A stretch of DNA of 64,000 nt from Noviherbaspirillum cavernae (GCF_003590875.1 NZ_QYUN01000002.1:1240001-1304000); one strand, 5' to 3'; counted from the stretch's first letter, positions 25,001 through 34,817 are shown. A program made the numbers and translations. The notes: generated by a model not told the origin, from the letters alone.

Positions 25001-25901
25001 GAGACCGTTTCAAAAAGATTCTGGCGTCGTTGCTGTGTCCTCAGCGTACTTCTTGTACTTTTCGTACTGTCTGCGGACACAGCGTCTAGCCAGAACCGCT
25101 TCGCTTCATTTTGAAACAGTCTCCAAGCGAACTAAAGCCGCCCTGCTGTTGGCGATGGCAATGCTTGCCGGCCCGGTGGCCGGCGAGCCGCCACGCCGGG
25201 TGGTGTCGCTCGACCTTTGTACTGACTGGTTGCTGGCGCGCTATGCACCGCACGACCGGGCGGTCGCGTTATCGCCGCTCAGTCAGCGGTGGCGGCTGGA
25301 TGGAATGGCGATGCCGTGGCCGGCGCATGACGGCACGCTGGAGCAAGTCCTCCAGTTCCAGCCCGATTTCGTCATCACCGGCCAGTACAACGCCTTGCTG
25401 TTGCGCGGGCGGCTGCAGGCGCTCGGCAAGCAGGTCGAGGTGTTGCCGTTGCCGACGCAGTTGTCGGACGTCGCGCCTTATGAAAAGCGCGTGCTGTCCC
25501 TGCTCGGATTGCCCGAGGCGCTGGCGAGCGAGCCCGTCGCGCCTGCAGCGCGAACAGGCAGTAAGCGGCTGCTATTGTTGGGTGCCAATGGCATCGGCAC
25601 CGGACGCGGCACGCTGGAAGATGAAATCCTGCAGCGTGCCGGCTGGACCAACTATTTGCAGGACAGCGGCTATGTGCGGCTGGACCTCGAACGCATCGCC
25701 GTCGATCCGCCGGATGCCGTACTCTGGGCGGCACCGGCCAGTCCGGCGTTGGCAAACCGCTTTGCCGAGCATCCGGTGCTGAAGCGGTCGGTGCCTGCCT
25801 CGCGCTGGCTGACGAGCGATCCCTGGCGCTGGCAATGTCCCGGCCCGTGGACATGGGAGCTGGTGCGGGAATTGCGCCATGCCCTGAGCGAGAATGAGTA
25901 A
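24948..25901 (+). CDS. btuF: cobalamin ABC transporter binding protein (BtuF-like), 5' end altered by element
   Basis: Periplasmic helical-backbone-type metal-chelate binding protein. The mature part begins EPPRRVVSLDLCTDWLLARY and holds FQPDFVITGQYNALLLRGRL and ILQRAGWTNYLQ, typical of class III (BtuF/FhuD-like) proteins. The hydrophobic signal core is AALLLAMAMLAGPVAG (from about 25137). The frame is open upstream through the palindromic element to ATG 24948, inside btuB. If the element and one CGAACTAA copy (135 bases, 45 codons) are removed, the frame is MARWVPRLSSGFATRRTK followed by that core, a sound signal peptide. In the present sequence 45 extra residues separate the two, or translation must begin at TTG 25149 or ATG 25155 without a clear ribosome site. 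The start given is the reconstructed one. Confidence 0.72.
   Translation: MARWVPRLSSGFATRRTKRPFQKDSGVVAVSSAYFLYFSYCLRTQRLARTASLHFETVSKRTKAALLLAMAMLAGPVAGEPPRRVVSLDLCTDWLLARYAPHDRAVALSPLSQRWRLDGMAMPWPAHDGTLEQVLQFQPDFVITGQYNALLLRGRLQALGKQVEVLPLPTQLSDVAPYEKRVLSLLGLPEALASEPVAPAARTGSKRLLLLGANGIGTGRGTLEDEILQRAGWTNYLQDSGYVRLDLERIAVDPPDAVLWAAPASPALANRFAEHPVLKRSVPASRWLTSDPWRWQCPGPWTWELVRELRHALSENE
25001..25127. repeat. MITE-like palindromic element between btuB and btuF
   Basis: Terminal inverted repeats GAGACCGTTTCAAAA (25001-25015) and TTTTGAAACAGTCTC (25109-25123) match at 14 of 15 positions. Inside, TTCTGGC/GCCAGAA and GCTGTGTCC/GGACACAGC continue the pairing, so the whole element folds as one long hairpin. 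The 8-base CGAACTAA occurs directly at both sides (24993-25000 and 25128-25135), as expected of a target duplication; four bases (CAAG) lie between the right inverted repeat and the right copy. It has no transposase and no second copy in this window. Confidence 0.7.
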
Positions 25902-25925
25902 ATGGATGAATGCGTGAATGAGGCG

Positions 25926-26942
25926 ATGACACGACCGACCGCTGACGGATTGACCGCTTCCGCATTGGCCGTTCCCGCGCTGGGCGCGGTGCTGCTGATG
26001 GTCGCCGTCCTGTCGCTGGCGGTCGGCTCGGTGCCGGTGCCGGTGTTCGACGGCTTGTGCGACTGGCTGGCCGGACGCCCGAGTGTCGCCGCGATGATCG
26101 TGGGCGAGATCCGGCTGCCGCGCACCTTGTTATCCCTACTGGTAGGCGCCTGTCTCGGCTTGAGCGGTGCGGCCTTGCAGGGCCTGCTGCGCAACCCGCT
26201 GGCCGATCCGGGACTCACCGGGGCGAGTCAGGGCGCAGCGCTCGGCGCGGCGGCGGTGTTCTATTTCGGCCTGTTCCCCGGTCTCGGCGAGATGGCTCCC
26301 GCCATGGCGGGCCTGATCGGCGCCGGACTGGCGCTCTTGCTGATGCTGGCGCTGGCGGGTGCTGCGCGGCCTTCCCAAGTGATCCTCGCCGGGCTGGCGA
26401 TTTCGACCCTGACTGGCGCGGCGCTGGCGGCGGTACTGAACTTCGCGCCCAATCCCTACGCCATGCAGGAACTGGTGTTTTGGTTGCTGGGCTCGGTTTC
26501 CGAACGCGGCCTGGGGCAGTTGCGGATATTGCTACCTGCATTGCTCGTCGGTGGCGTGCTGATCTGGGGGCAGCGCCGCTTGCTGGCGGCCTTGAGCCTG
26601 GGGGAGCAGGCGGCGCAAAGCATGGGCCTGTCGTTTGCGCGGGGCGGGCGGATGCTGGTGCTGGGAGTGGCTTTGTTGGTTGGCGCGTCGGTATCGATTG
26701 CTGGCAGCATCGGTTTCGTCGGGCTGATCGTGCCGCATCTGATGCGCCCGCTGGTGCGGCATCGCCCTGAGCGCCTGCTGCTGCCATCGGCGTTGGCCGG
26801 CGCGATCCTGGTCGGTCTGGCGGACATGGTGGTGCGCCTGTTGCCGCCCGGACGGGAAATCAAGCTCGGCGTGCTGACTTCGCTGATCGGCGCGCCGCTG
26901 TTCATCTGGCTGGTCTGGAGGGAGCGCAGGCAATGGCTCTGA
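25926..26942 (+). CDS. btuC: FecCD-family ABC permease for cobalamin (BtuC-like)
   Basis: Inner-membrane permease of about 338 residues with some nine to ten hydrophobic helices. Family signatures are GEIRLPRTLLSLLVGACLGLSGAALQGLLRNPLADPGLTG cut here as two parts (PRTLLSLLVGA and LQGLLRNPLADPG), and VSIAGSIGFVGLIVPHLMR near residue 255, the coupling region that contacts the ATPase. I chose ATG 25926 because AGG precedes it at close spacing; ATG 25902, directly after the btuF stop, would add eight polar residues. The ATPase gene begins ten bases before this stop. The riboswitch and btuB suggest cobalamin; iron-siderophore permeases share the fold. Confidence 0.9.
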   Translation: MTRPTADGLTASALAVPALGAVLLMVAVLSLAVGSVPVPVFDGLCDWLAGRPSVAAMIVGEIRLPRTLLSLLVGACLGLSGAALQGLLRNPLADPGLTGASQGAALGAAAVFYFGLFPGLGEMAPAMAGLIGAGLALLLMLALAGAARPSQVILAGLAISTLTGAALAAVLNFAPNPYAMQELVFWLLGSVSERGLGQLRILLPALLVGGVLIWGQRRLLAALSLGEQAAQSMGLSFARGGRMLVLGVALLVGASVSIAGSIGFVGLIVPHLMRPLVRHRPERLLLPSALAGAILVGLADMVVRLLPPGREIKLGVLTSLIGAPLFIWLVWRERRQWL

Positions 26943-27661
26943 TCGACGTGCGTCATCTGCATTGCGCCCGTCGATTAGCCGACGTGTCCTTCGCGCTGGC
27001 GCCGGGGGAAATCCTCGGCGTCATCGGTCCCAACGGCGCAGGCAAATCGAGCTTGCTGCAATGTCTTGCGGGCATCCTCGACTACCAGGGCGAGGTCGAT
27101 TTCGAAGGGCATGCCTTGGCCGGGCTGGCGATGCGCCAACGGGCACAACGCATCGGCTTCCTGCCGCAATCCTCCGGCAGCGCGTGGGCGCTGCAGGTGG
27201 AAGACGTGGTCGCGCTGGGCCGCTTGCCTTGGGGCGATAACAATCCTCAAGCCCTGCGGGACGCCGCCCGGCAAGCCGGTATCGAAACTTTGTTGGGACG
27301 GCGGGTCGATCGCTTGTCCGGCGGCGAGCAAGCCAGGGTGTGGCTGGCGCGCGTGCTGGCGGGGCAACCCCGGCTGCTGCTGGCCGACGAGCCCATTGCC
27401 AGCCTCGATTTGCTGCACCAGCGCAGCGTGATGGAAGCGTTGCGAACTTATGCCGATGGCGAACGCGGCGTGATCCTGTCGATCCACGATTTCGGCCTGG
27501 CAGCGCGCTACTGCGACCGGCTTTGCCTGCTGCGCGAGGGCGCTATCCATGCGCTCGGCCGGCCCGCCGAAGTGCTGACCGAGCACCATCTTTCCGAGGT
27601 TTTCCAGGTGCCCGTCCATGTGGACCTGGTGGCCAATCCACCTGTTGTTGCGCTGAAGTAG
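26933..27661 (+). CDS. btuD: ABC transporter ATP-binding protein (BtuD-like)
   Basis: ATPase subunit of the import system, 242 residues. Walker A is GVIGPNGAGKSSLLQ near residue 34, the Q-loop is GFLPQSS, the ABC signature is LSGGEQARVWLAR near 127, Walker B is LLLADEPIASLD near 148, and the switch His is in VILSIHDFGLAARYCD. The start overlaps the permease stop by ten bases, so the two are translated together. The gene after it is the adenosyltransferase-like protein. Substrate assignment follows from the operon. Confidence 0.92.
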   Translation: MALIDVRHLHCARRLADVSFALAPGEILGVIGPNGAGKSSLLQCLAGILDYQGEVDFEGHALAGLAMRQRAQRIGFLPQSSGSAWALQVEDVVALGRLPWGDNNPQALRDAARQAGIETLLGRRVDRLSGGEQARVWLARVLAGQPRLLLADEPIASLDLLHQRSVMEALRTYADGERGVILSIHDFGLAARYCDRLCLLREGAIHALGRPAEVLTEHHLSEVFQVPVHVDLVANPPVVALK

Positions 27662-27675
27662 ATATCCATGAGTAG

Positions 27676-28215
27676 ATGCCCATGAAACCAGGCAAGAATC
27701 GGGACGAGCTCTGCTATCCCTTCATCTACGAAGTGTCCAGCCTGTGCGATTTCGAAGTCGTGACCGACGAGCTATGCGGTCACATCGGCGCAGCCTTGTC
27801 GCTGCTGCCAGAAGCGGAGTCGTCGATGCGCGACATCGCCGCCGACCTGGATCGCGTGCAGCCCTTGGCGTTCCATGTCAACGGCTCGATACGTGGGCGT
27901 ATGGCGATCGGGGAGGAGGATATTCAATGGTTGCAGGGACGGCTGGCGCACTATCGCGATGAACTCGCGGACCGCGTGCAAGGCTTCGTGCTGCCGCGCG
28001 GACAGATGCCGGTGCCGCAGTTGCACATGGCGCGTTCGGCTGCCAAGAAGGCGATCCGCTGCATGGTGCGGGTGGAGCAGGAGGGGTGGGCGGTACCGAT
28101 GGAATTGCCCAGAATGTGCAACCTGATGTGCAACTTCTTTTTCACCCTGACGCTGGTCATCAACCAGCGCCGGGGATTGATGGAAACGCCCTTCGTGAGC
28201 AAAAGCTACGGCTGA
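27676..28215 (+). CDS. divergent cob(I)alamin adenosyltransferase-like protein
   Basis: A 179-residue protein resembling the PduO-type ATP:cob(I)alamin adenosyltransferase fold: TDELCGHIGAAL (for DELNSxIG), LDRVQPLAFHVNGSI, IQWLQGRLAHYRDEL, VQGFVLPRGQ (for FILPGG), and QLHMARSAAKKAIRCMV (for ALHxARTxxRRAERxxV). Compared with human MMAB, Arg186 is kept, while Arg190 becomes Lys and Glu193 becomes Ile; the N-terminal ATP-binding TKTGDKGxTSL segment is absent. It follows the cobalamin uptake genes by 14 bases. Binding or handling of cobalamin is a fair inference; catalysis is doubtful. Start may be ATG 27682. Confidence 0.62.
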   Translation: MPMKPGKNRDELCYPFIYEVSSLCDFEVVTDELCGHIGAALSLLPEAESSMRDIAADLDRVQPLAFHVNGSIRGRMAIGEEDIQWLQGRLAHYRDELADRVQGFVLPRGQMPVPQLHMARSAAKKAIRCMVRVEQEGWAVPMELPRMCNLMCNFFFTLTLVINQRRGLMETPFVSKSYG

Positions 28216-28221
28216 AGCCAT

Positions 28222-28254
28222 CTCACGGTTGCGCTGAGTTGCCGCAACCGTGAG
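28222..28254. terminator. strong hairpin between btu cluster and panC
   Basis: CTCACGGTTGCG (28222-28233) and CGCAACCGTGAG (28243-28254) form a perfect 12-bp stem with a nine-base loop between two convergent genes. There is no T run, so termination is likely but not the classical kind. Confidence 0.5.
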
Positions 28255-28259
28255 GAGTC

Positions 28260-29138
<879 letters not shown>

Positions 29139-30017
29139 TCAGGCAGGCGAGTATGCCAGGCGGACGTAGATCGGCGCAAACGCTTCGGCCTGCGTGATCT
29201 CGATCAGGGTTTCCTTCGCAAGCTCAAGCAGCGCGATGAAATTGACGACCAGCACCGGCACGCCGCGCGAGGGGTCGAACAGATCGGCAAACTCGACAAA
29301 GCGGGATGATTGCAGCCGCCGCAAAATGCCCGTCATGTGCTCGCGTACGGACAGCTCTTCACGGCTGATGGTGTGATGCGCAGTCAGCTTGGCGCGCTTG
29401 AGCACGTCTGCCCAGGCGGATTGCAGATCGACGACGTTGACATCGGGCCAGCGCGTGACCATGTTTTGCTCGATGAAAATCTGCGCACGGAGATAATCGC
29501 GGCCGAGCTGCGGCAGCGTGTCGATCTGCTGTGCCGCCAGTTTCATCTGTTCGTATTCCAGCAGGCGCCGCACCAGTTCGGCGCGCGGATCTTCGGCTTC
29601 TTCACCGGTGTCCACCTTTTTCACCGGCAGCAGCATGCGCGACTTGATCTCGATCAGCATCGCCGCCATCAGCAGATATTCGGCGGCAAGCTCGAGATTG
29701 CGCACGCGGATCTGATCGACATATTCCAGATACTGACGCGTGACCTGCGCCATCGGGATATCGAGGATATTGAAGTTCTGCTTGCGGATGAGATACAACA
29801 GCAAGTCCAGCGGACCCTGGAATGCTTCCAGGAATATTTCGAGTGCGTCCGGCGGGATGTACAGGTCCGTAGGCAGCTTGAACAGAGGTTCGCCGTACAG
29901 CTTGGCAAATGCCATTCCATCGACCACATCCGGCGTCGAATCAGGCTGCGCCGCCAGCGCAAGCTCGGGCGCATCGGGTGGCAAATGCGCTAGCAGCGCG
30001 TCCTGCTGAGTGCTCAC
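29139..30017 (-). CDS. scpA: segregation and condensation protein ScpA (kleisin)
   Basis: Kleisin subunit of the Smc-ScpAB condensin that organises and segregates the chromosome, about 292 residues. The core starts FLEAFQGPLDLLLYLIRKQNFNILDIP near residue 80 (the N-terminal helix that binds Smc) and the C-terminal winged helix ends VNFIALLELAKETLIEITQAE. I chose GTG 30017 because it directly follows the stop of the DUF3460 gene and gives VSTQQDALLAHLPPD; no ATG exists before residue ~35. The longer open frame to 30128 overlaps that gene. The first ~70 residues are not conserved, so the start is tentative. scpB is not adjacent. Confidence 0.9.
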   Translation of the reverse strand: MSTQQDALLAHLPPDAPELALAAQPDSTPDVVDGMAFAKLYGEPLFKLPTDLYIPPDALEIFLEAFQGPLDLLLYLIRKQNFNILDIPMAQVTRQYLEYVDQIRVRNLELAAEYLLMAAMLIEIKSRMLLPVKKVDTGEEAEDPRAELVRRLLEYEQMKLAAQQIDTLPQLGRDYLRAQIFIEQNMVTRWPDVNVVDLQSAWADVLKRAKLTAHHTISREELSVREHMTGILRRLQSSRFVEFADLFDPSRGVPVLVVNFIALLELAKETLIEITQAEAFAPIYVRLAYSPA

Positions 30018-30018
30018 T

Positions 30019-30225
30019 TTATTTGCTTTGATAGACGTAGGCTTGCTGCTGTACGCGGGATTCCGTCGAGCGCCGTTGCGTGTCGAGATCGATCGGTTCC
30101 TTGTCCCACAGGAGGGCGCGGCCGACACGCTGTTTCTGTTCCAGGTTCGGGTCTTTTTGCTTCAGTTCCTTGATGAATCTGGTGATGTCCGATTCGTAGG
30201 CGTGATTGTGCTTGCTGAGTATCAT
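30019..30225 (-). CDS. DUF3460 family small protein
   Basis: A 68-residue protein of DUF3460, seen mainly in betaproteobacteria and without known function. The conserved body is ITRFIKELKQKDPNLEQKQR followed by VGRALLWDKEPIDLDTQRR and a tail VQQQAYVYQSK. It has no signal or membrane segment and is strongly charged. It is upstream of scpA with one base between its stop and the scpA GTG, so the two are co-expressed. The start has no obvious ribosome site; MILSKHNHAYESD could begin a few codons later. Confidence 0.85.
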   Translation of the reverse strand: MILSKHNHAYESDITRFIKELKQKDPNLEQKQRVGRALLWDKEPIDLDTQRRSTESRVQQQAYVYQSK

Positions 30226-30368
30226 GGTCTATTTGCCAACAGTGGGAGGTCGCTCGATATTCTACCTTGTCTTCGAGGGAATTCCGCCAAAGACACGGCC
30301 GGCCAGGTGGTCGAATTCCCTGCGTCACCCGGCTCAAAATCGTTTCATTTCATCTTGCCGGATGTTCC

Positions 30369-30848
30369 TTAATAGCCGAGCATCCTGCGCATGACCATGG
30401 GGGCCGGTTCCGCCGGATTGGCGTGGGTGTACTCCAGTTCCGGTGCAAGTTCGAAACCGTACGCCGCGTACAGGTCAAGCAATCGCGTCTGATCCGCACG
30501 CACGCCCAGGCGAAGTTCGTTGATGTCGGCAGCCTGTGCGCGATGGATGACCGCCTCCAGCAAATGCTGCGACAGGCGTTCGCCGCGATAGGCAGGCAGC
30601 ACGCCCATGCGCATGATTTCCCAGACATGCGGTGCGGTTTCGACGGGAATCCAGCGCACCGAGCCGATCGGCTTGTCATTCAGCATCAGTACGAATCCGC
30701 CGCCGTGTTGCAAGTCATGGAGAGTGCGCTCCGCCGACTCGTGATGTCCGCTCGAGGTCGGTGCAACCTTTTCCGCCCACGCCGCACGGGTCAGGTCCGC
30801 GATCAATTGCGCATCGTCGGTGACGGCTTCTCTGATGACAATGTCCAT
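30369..30848 (-). CDS. GNAT-family N-acetyltransferase
   Basis: A 159-residue single-domain GNAT enzyme. The acetyl-CoA motif A is EIMRMGVLPAYRGERLSQHLLEAVIHRA near residue 77 (R/Q-x-x-G-x-G/A with variant GERLS), and the C-terminal LYAAYGFELAPELEYTH is the usual GNAT strand-helix end. The acceptor cannot be predicted. It ends the transcription unit begun by metG, 12 bases downstream of the metG stop. Confidence 0.87.
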   Translation of the reverse strand: MDIVIREAVTDDAQLIADLTRAAWAEKVAPTSSGHHESAERTLHDLQHGGGFVLMLNDKPIGSVRWIPVETAPHVWEIMRMGVLPAYRGERLSQHLLEAVIHRAQAADINELRLGVRADQTRLLDLYAAYGFELAPELEYTHANPAEPAPMVMRRMLGY

Positions 30849-30860
30849 GTGACGATGCGG

Positions 30861-32942
30861 TTAACGAACCCGCATGCCGGGTTCGGCACCGGGCCACGGA
30901 TTGAGCACGTAAATTCCGGGATTGTTGTTCTCGTCGGCGGCAGAGGCAGCCAGCACCATGCCTTCCGACACGCCGAACTTCATCTTGCGCGGCGCGAGGT
31001 TGGCGACCATCACGGTCAGCTTGCCGATAAGGTCTTCCGGCTTGTATGCCGATTTGATGCCCGAAAAGACATTGCGCATGCGTCCTTCACCAGCATCCAG
31101 TGTCAGACGCAGCAGTTTGTCGGAACCTTCGACGTGTTCGCAATTGACGATCTTTGCAATGCGCAGATCAATCTTGGCGAAATCATCGATCTTGATTTCC
31201 GGTGCGAGTGGTTCGATGGTGTCATCTGTTGCAGACGCTGGCGCAGGCGCAGACGTAGCGGCCGCAGGAGCAGGCGCCTCGAACAACGCATCCAGCATTT
31301 TCGGATCGACACGTGTCATCAGATGCTCAAAATTCCGGATTGACGAAGGTGTCGATTGCAGGTCTGCCCAGTTGAGATCGCGTTCGACATGGAACAGCGT
31401 CGCGACCTTTCTTGCGAGCGAGGGAAGAATTGGCGCGAGATAAATCGTCAGACGGTAGAACGACAGCAGCAAGTCACTGCAGACATCTTGCAGCGCTTCA
31501 TTGTTCTCCGAATCCTTTGCCAGTTCCCAGGGTTTTTTCGTGTCGACGAATTGATTGACCTCGTCGGCCAGTGCCATGATCTGACGGATTGCCTTGCCGT
31601 ATTCTCTCGCTTCGAATGCGTCGCGGATGGCCGTTTCTTCGCCGGCGGCAATCAACTGCCAGAATTTGTTGGTCGACTTGCCCGATGCAACCGGGTCGCT
31701 CAACTTGCCGTCGAAGCGCTTGGTGATGAAGCCCGCAGCGCGGCTCGCGATGTTCACGTACTTGCCGATCAGATCCGCATTCACGCGGGCAACGAAGTCG
31801 TCCGGATTGAAATCCACATCCTCAACCTTGGCATTGAGCTTTGCCGCAATGTAATAGCGCAGCCATTCCGGGTTCATGCCGACGTCGAGATAGCGTAGCG
31901 GTGAAATGCCCGTGCCGCGCGATTTCGACATCTTCTCGCCGCTGAGGGTGATGAAGCCATGGACGAACACATTGTTCGGCACCTTGCGTCCGGCGAAGTG
32001 CAGCATGGCCGGCCAGAACAGTGTGTGGAAATACATGATGTCCTTGCCGATGAAGTGATACTGCTCGGTATCTGGCGAAGCCATGAAGGCGTCAAAATCA
32101 ACCCTGGTCTTGCCGAAATAATTCTTCAGCGATGCGAGGTAGCCGATCGGCGCGTCCAGCCAGACGTAGAAATACTTGCCCGGTGCATCCGGGATCTCGA
32201 TGCCGAAATAGGGAGCATCGCGGCTGATGTCCCAGTCGCCCAAACCATCGCCACCTTCCAGCCATTCGCGCGCCTTGTTGGCGACTTCGGGCTGAAGGCG
32301 GTTCGAGTCGAGTGCCCACTCGCGCAGGAATTCAATACATTTCGGATCGGACAGCTTGAAGAAAAAGTGTTCGGACGACTTCATCACCGGTGTCGCGCCG
32401 GACAGCGTCGAGTATGGATTCTTCAAGTCGGTTGGCGCATAGACGGCGCTGCAGTTCTCGCAGGAATCGCCGTACTGATCCTTGGTGCCGCATTTCGGAC
32501 ATTCGCCCTTGATGTAGCGATCCGGCAGGAACATGTTCTTGACCGGATCGAAAAATTGCTCGATGGTCTTTGTCGTGATCAGTTTCGCCTCGTCGCGCAA
32601 GTGGCGATAGATCTCCTGTGACAGCTCGGAGTTTTCAGGGCTGTCGGTGGAGTGCCAGTTGTCGAATTCGATGTGAAAGCCATCGAGGTATTGCTTGCGG
32701 CCGGCGGCGATATTCGCCACGAACTCCTGCGGTGTGATGCCCGCCTTTTCCGCCGCGATCATGATCGGCGCGCCATGCGCATCGTCCGCACCGACGAAAT
32801 GCACCTCATTGCCTTGCATGCGCTGAAACCGTACCCAGATATCGGCCTGGATGTATTCCATGATGTGGCCGATGTGGAACGCGCCGTTGGCGTAGGGAAG
32901 GGCGGTGGTGACGAACAGCTTGCGATGCGATGTGGTGCTCAT
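30861..32942 (-). CDS. metG: methionyl-tRNA synthetase MetG
   Basis: Class I synthetase charging tRNA-Met, about 693 residues including the C-terminal dimerisation/tRNA-binding domain. The HIGH motif is [17 protein letters not shown] near residue 15, the zinc knuckle has [17 protein letters not shown] near 145, and KMSKS is [11 protein letters not shown] near 335. The OB-fold EMAP-like domain begins [23 protein letters not shown] near 590. I chose ATG 32942 ([17 protein letters not shown]); the in-frame extension to 33089 has no family counterpart. It is divergent from gltX. Confidence 0.96.
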   Translation of the reverse strand: MSTTSHRKLFVTTALPYANGAFHIGHIMEYIQADIWVRFQRMQGNEVHFVGADDAHGAPIMIAAEKAGITPQEFVANIAAGRKQYLDGFHIEFDNWHSTDSPENSELSQEIYRHLRDEAKLITTKTIEQFFDPVKNMFLPDRYIKGECPKCGTKDQYGDSCENCSAVYAPTDLKNPYSTLSGATPVMKSSEHFFFKLSDPKCIEFLREWALDSNRLQPEVANKAREWLEGGDGLGDWDISRDAPYFGIEIPDAPGKYFYVWLDAPIGYLASLKNYFGKTRVDFDAFMASPDTEQYHFIGKDIMYFHTLFWPAMLHFAGRKVPNNVFVHGFITLSGEKMSKSRGTGISPLRYLDVGMNPEWLRYYIAAKLNAKVEDVDFNPDDFVARVNADLIGKYVNIASRAAGFITKRFDGKLSDPVASGKSTNKFWQLIAAGEETAIRDAFEAREYGKAIRQIMALADEVNQFVDTKKPWELAKDSENNEALQDVCSDLLLSFYRLTIYLAPILPSLARKVATLFHVERDLNWADLQSTPSSIRNFEHLMTRVDPKMLDALFEAPAPAAATSAPAPASATDDTIEPLAPEIKIDDFAKIDLRIAKIVNCEHVEGSDKLLRLTLDAGEGRMRNVFSGIKSAYKPEDLIGKLTVMVANLAPRKMKFGVSEGMVLAASAADENNNPGIYVLNPWPGAEPGMRVR

Positions 32943-33046
32943 GTGGCAATCGTTGTGAGGTAAAACCGTCATTTTAGCAGTGTGGCTCATCATCGATTGC
33001 TGTGGCGGAAAAGACATTATTTCCTGCCAATTTCCTGTGTCCTGCC

Positions 33047-33068
33047 GCGTCACCGCGCTTGGTGACGC
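33047..33068 (+). promoter_or_regulatory. inverted repeat in gltX leader (5' hairpin)
   Basis: GCGTCACC (33047-33054) and GGTGACGC (33061-33068) form a perfect 8-bp stem with a six-base loop, followed three bases later by TAAAAT (33071-33076), a possible -10 box. It may be an operator or an RNA stem, depending on where transcription starts. Confidence 0.35.
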
Positions 33069-33097
33069 TGTAAAATAACGGCTTCTCATTCATCCCC

Positions 33098-33125
33098 ACG
33101 GCTTTGGCGACCCAAGGCCGTTTTT
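33098..33125 (+). terminator. terminator-like hairpin directly upstream of gltX
   Basis: ACGGCTTTGG (33098-33107), loop CGAC, CCAAGGCCGT (33112-33121) with one G-U pair, then a T run to 33125. It ends eight bases before the gltX ATG, so it is either an attenuator for gltX or the end of a short leader RNA. Confidence 0.55.
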
Positions 33126-33132
33126 CATTGCC

Positions 33133-34524
33133 ATGACAGTCCGTACCCGCTTCGCTCCCAGCCCGACAGGTTATCTTCATCTAGGCGGTGCCCGTACCGC
33201 GCTATTTTCCTGGGCCTATGCCCGTCATTTCGGCGGCACATTCATTCTGCGCATCGAAGACACCGACCTCGAACGCTCGACGCCGGAAGCGGTGCAGGCG
33301 ATTCTCGATGGCATGGAATGGCTTGGGCTGCAGCATGACGAGGGGCCGTTCTATCAAATGAAGCGGATGGACCGCTATCGCGAAGTCGTCATGCAAATGC
33401 TCCAATCCGGCACGGCTTATCACTGCTATTCCTCGCCGGAAGAGGTCGAAGCCATGCGCGAGCGCCAGCGCGCCGCAGGCGAGAAGCCGCGCTATGACGG
33501 TACCTGGCGTCCGGAGCCGGGAAAAACCTTGCCGCCGGTGCCGGAAGGGCGCAAGCCGGTAGTGCGTTTTCGTAATCCGCCCGAAGGCGACGTGACGTGG
33601 AACGATCTGGTCAAGGGGCCAATTACCATTTCCAACCGCGAGCTGGACGACCTGATCATCGCGCGTCCCGATGGCACGCCGACCTACAATTTCTGCGTCG
33701 CGATCGACGACTGGGATATGCAGATCACTCACGTGATCCGCGGCGACGATCACGTCAACAACACTCCGCGCCAGATCAACATCCTGCAAGCGCTCGGTGC
33801 GCCGCTGCCGCAATACGGCCACGTGCCCATGATTCTCGGCGCGGATGGCGAGAAGCTGTCCAAGCGACACGGCGCGGTCAGTGTGATGGAGTACCCCGCA
33901 CAAGGCTATTTGCCGGAGGCAATGCTGAATTATCTGGCACGTCTGGGCTGGAGCCATGGCGATGATGAAATTTTTTCGACAGAGCAATTATGCGAATGGT
34001 TTGATCTCGATCACTTGTCGAAGTCGCCGGCGCAATTCAATCCGGAAAAGCTGGCCTGGCTCAACAATCACTACATCAAGCAAGCCGACAATGCCCGCCT
34101 TGAAGGGCTGGTGCGTCCATTGATGGAAAAAGAAGGGGCGCAGTTCGACGGTGCACCCGAGCTGCAGTCGGTCATCGCCTTGATGAAGGACCGTGCCAAC
34201 ACGATCAATGAACTGGCTTCCGGCGCGATGCTGTTCTATCGTCAACCGTTGCCGGATGCCGCGCTCTTTGCGCAGCACGTGACGGAAGTGGTGAAGCCGG
34301 CGTTGCTCCAGTTTGCGGAAGGCTGCAAGAGCGTCGAATGGAACAAGGCGGCATTGTCTGCATTGATGAAAGAAACATTGGCTGCGCACAAGTTGAAAAT
34401 GCCGCAATTGGCAATGCCGCTGCGCTTGATCGTGACGGGACAATTGCAGACACCGGCGATCGATGCCGTACTCGAATTGTTCGGACGTGAGGTCGTCGTG
34501 GCTCGTCTGGCGAAATTTCTCTGA
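33133..34524 (+). CDS. gltX: glutamyl-tRNA synthetase GltX
   Basis: Class I synthetase charging tRNA-Glu, 463 residues. The HIGH-type motif is [20 protein letters not shown] near residue 5, and KMSKS is [17 protein letters not shown] near 237. The Rossmann core and the C-terminal anticodon-binding helical part are complete, ending [13 protein letters not shown]. Two tRNA-Glu genes lie 180-380 bases downstream. The ATG is preceded by a hairpin with a T run instead of a clear ribosome site. A GluRS2 or Glu-Q-tRNA synthetase is excluded by full length. Confidence 0.96.
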   Translation: MTVRTRFAPSPTGYLHLGGARTALFSWAYARHFGGTFILRIEDTDLERSTPEAVQAILDGMEWLGLQHDEGPFYQMKRMDRYREVVMQMLQSGTAYHCYSSPEEVEAMRERQRAAGEKPRYDGTWRPEPGKTLPPVPEGRKPVVRFRNPPEGDVTWNDLVKGPITISNRELDDLIIARPDGTPTYNFCVAIDDWDMQITHVIRGDDHVNNTPRQINILQALGAPLPQYGHVPMILGADGEKLSKRHGAVSVMEYPAQGYLPEAMLNYLARLGWSHGDDEIFSTEQLCEWFDLDHLSKSPAQFNPEKLAWLNNHYIKQADNARLEGLVRPLMEKEGAQFDGAPELQSVIALMKDRANTINELASGAMLFYRQPLPDAALFAQHVTEVVKPALLQFAEGCKSVEWNKAALSALMKETLAAHKLKMPQLAMPLRLIVTGQLQTPAIDAVLELFGREVVVARLAKFL

Positions 34525-34540
34525 GGTGTCGAAAAGGTGA

Positions 34541-34570
34541 TTTACACCAGAGAAAAACCTTTGCTATAAT
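34541..34570 (+). promoter_or_regulatory. promoter of the tRNA-Ala/Glu cluster
   Basis: TTTACA (34541-34546) and a perfect TATAAT (34565-34570) with an 18-base spacer, 15 bases before the tRNA-Ala gene. Position and match make this a good sigma-70 promoter. Confidence 0.7.
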
Positions 34571-34585
34571 CTCGTTTCTTCGCAC

Positions 34586-34661
<76 letters not shown>

Positions 34662-34707
34662 GCGAAAAGTGCGGTAAAAGTAATAGGCTGCAGTTCGACA
34701 GGTTACT

Positions 34708-34783
34708 GTCCCCATCGTCTAGAGGCCTAGGACATCACCCTTTCACGGTGAGTACCGGGGTTCGAATCCCCGTGGGGACGCCA
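34708..34783 (+). tRNA. tRNA-Glu (TTC), copy 1
   Basis: A 76-base cloverleaf with acceptor GTCCCCA/TGGGGAC, anticodon stem CACCC...GGTG with loop carrying TTC, T loop TTCGAAT and encoded CCA. It is followed by its own terminator. It differs from copy 2 only by one acceptor base pair. Confidence 0.95.
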
Positions 34784-34790
34784 GATAAAG

Positions 34791-34817
34791 GCGCTACGCG
34801 AAAGCGTGGCGCTTTTT
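34791..34817 (+). terminator. terminator after tRNA-Glu copy 1
   Basis: GCGCTACGC, GAAA tetraloop, GCGTGGCGC (one G-U pair), then TTTTT. It lies between the two tRNA-Glu genes. Confidence 0.75.
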
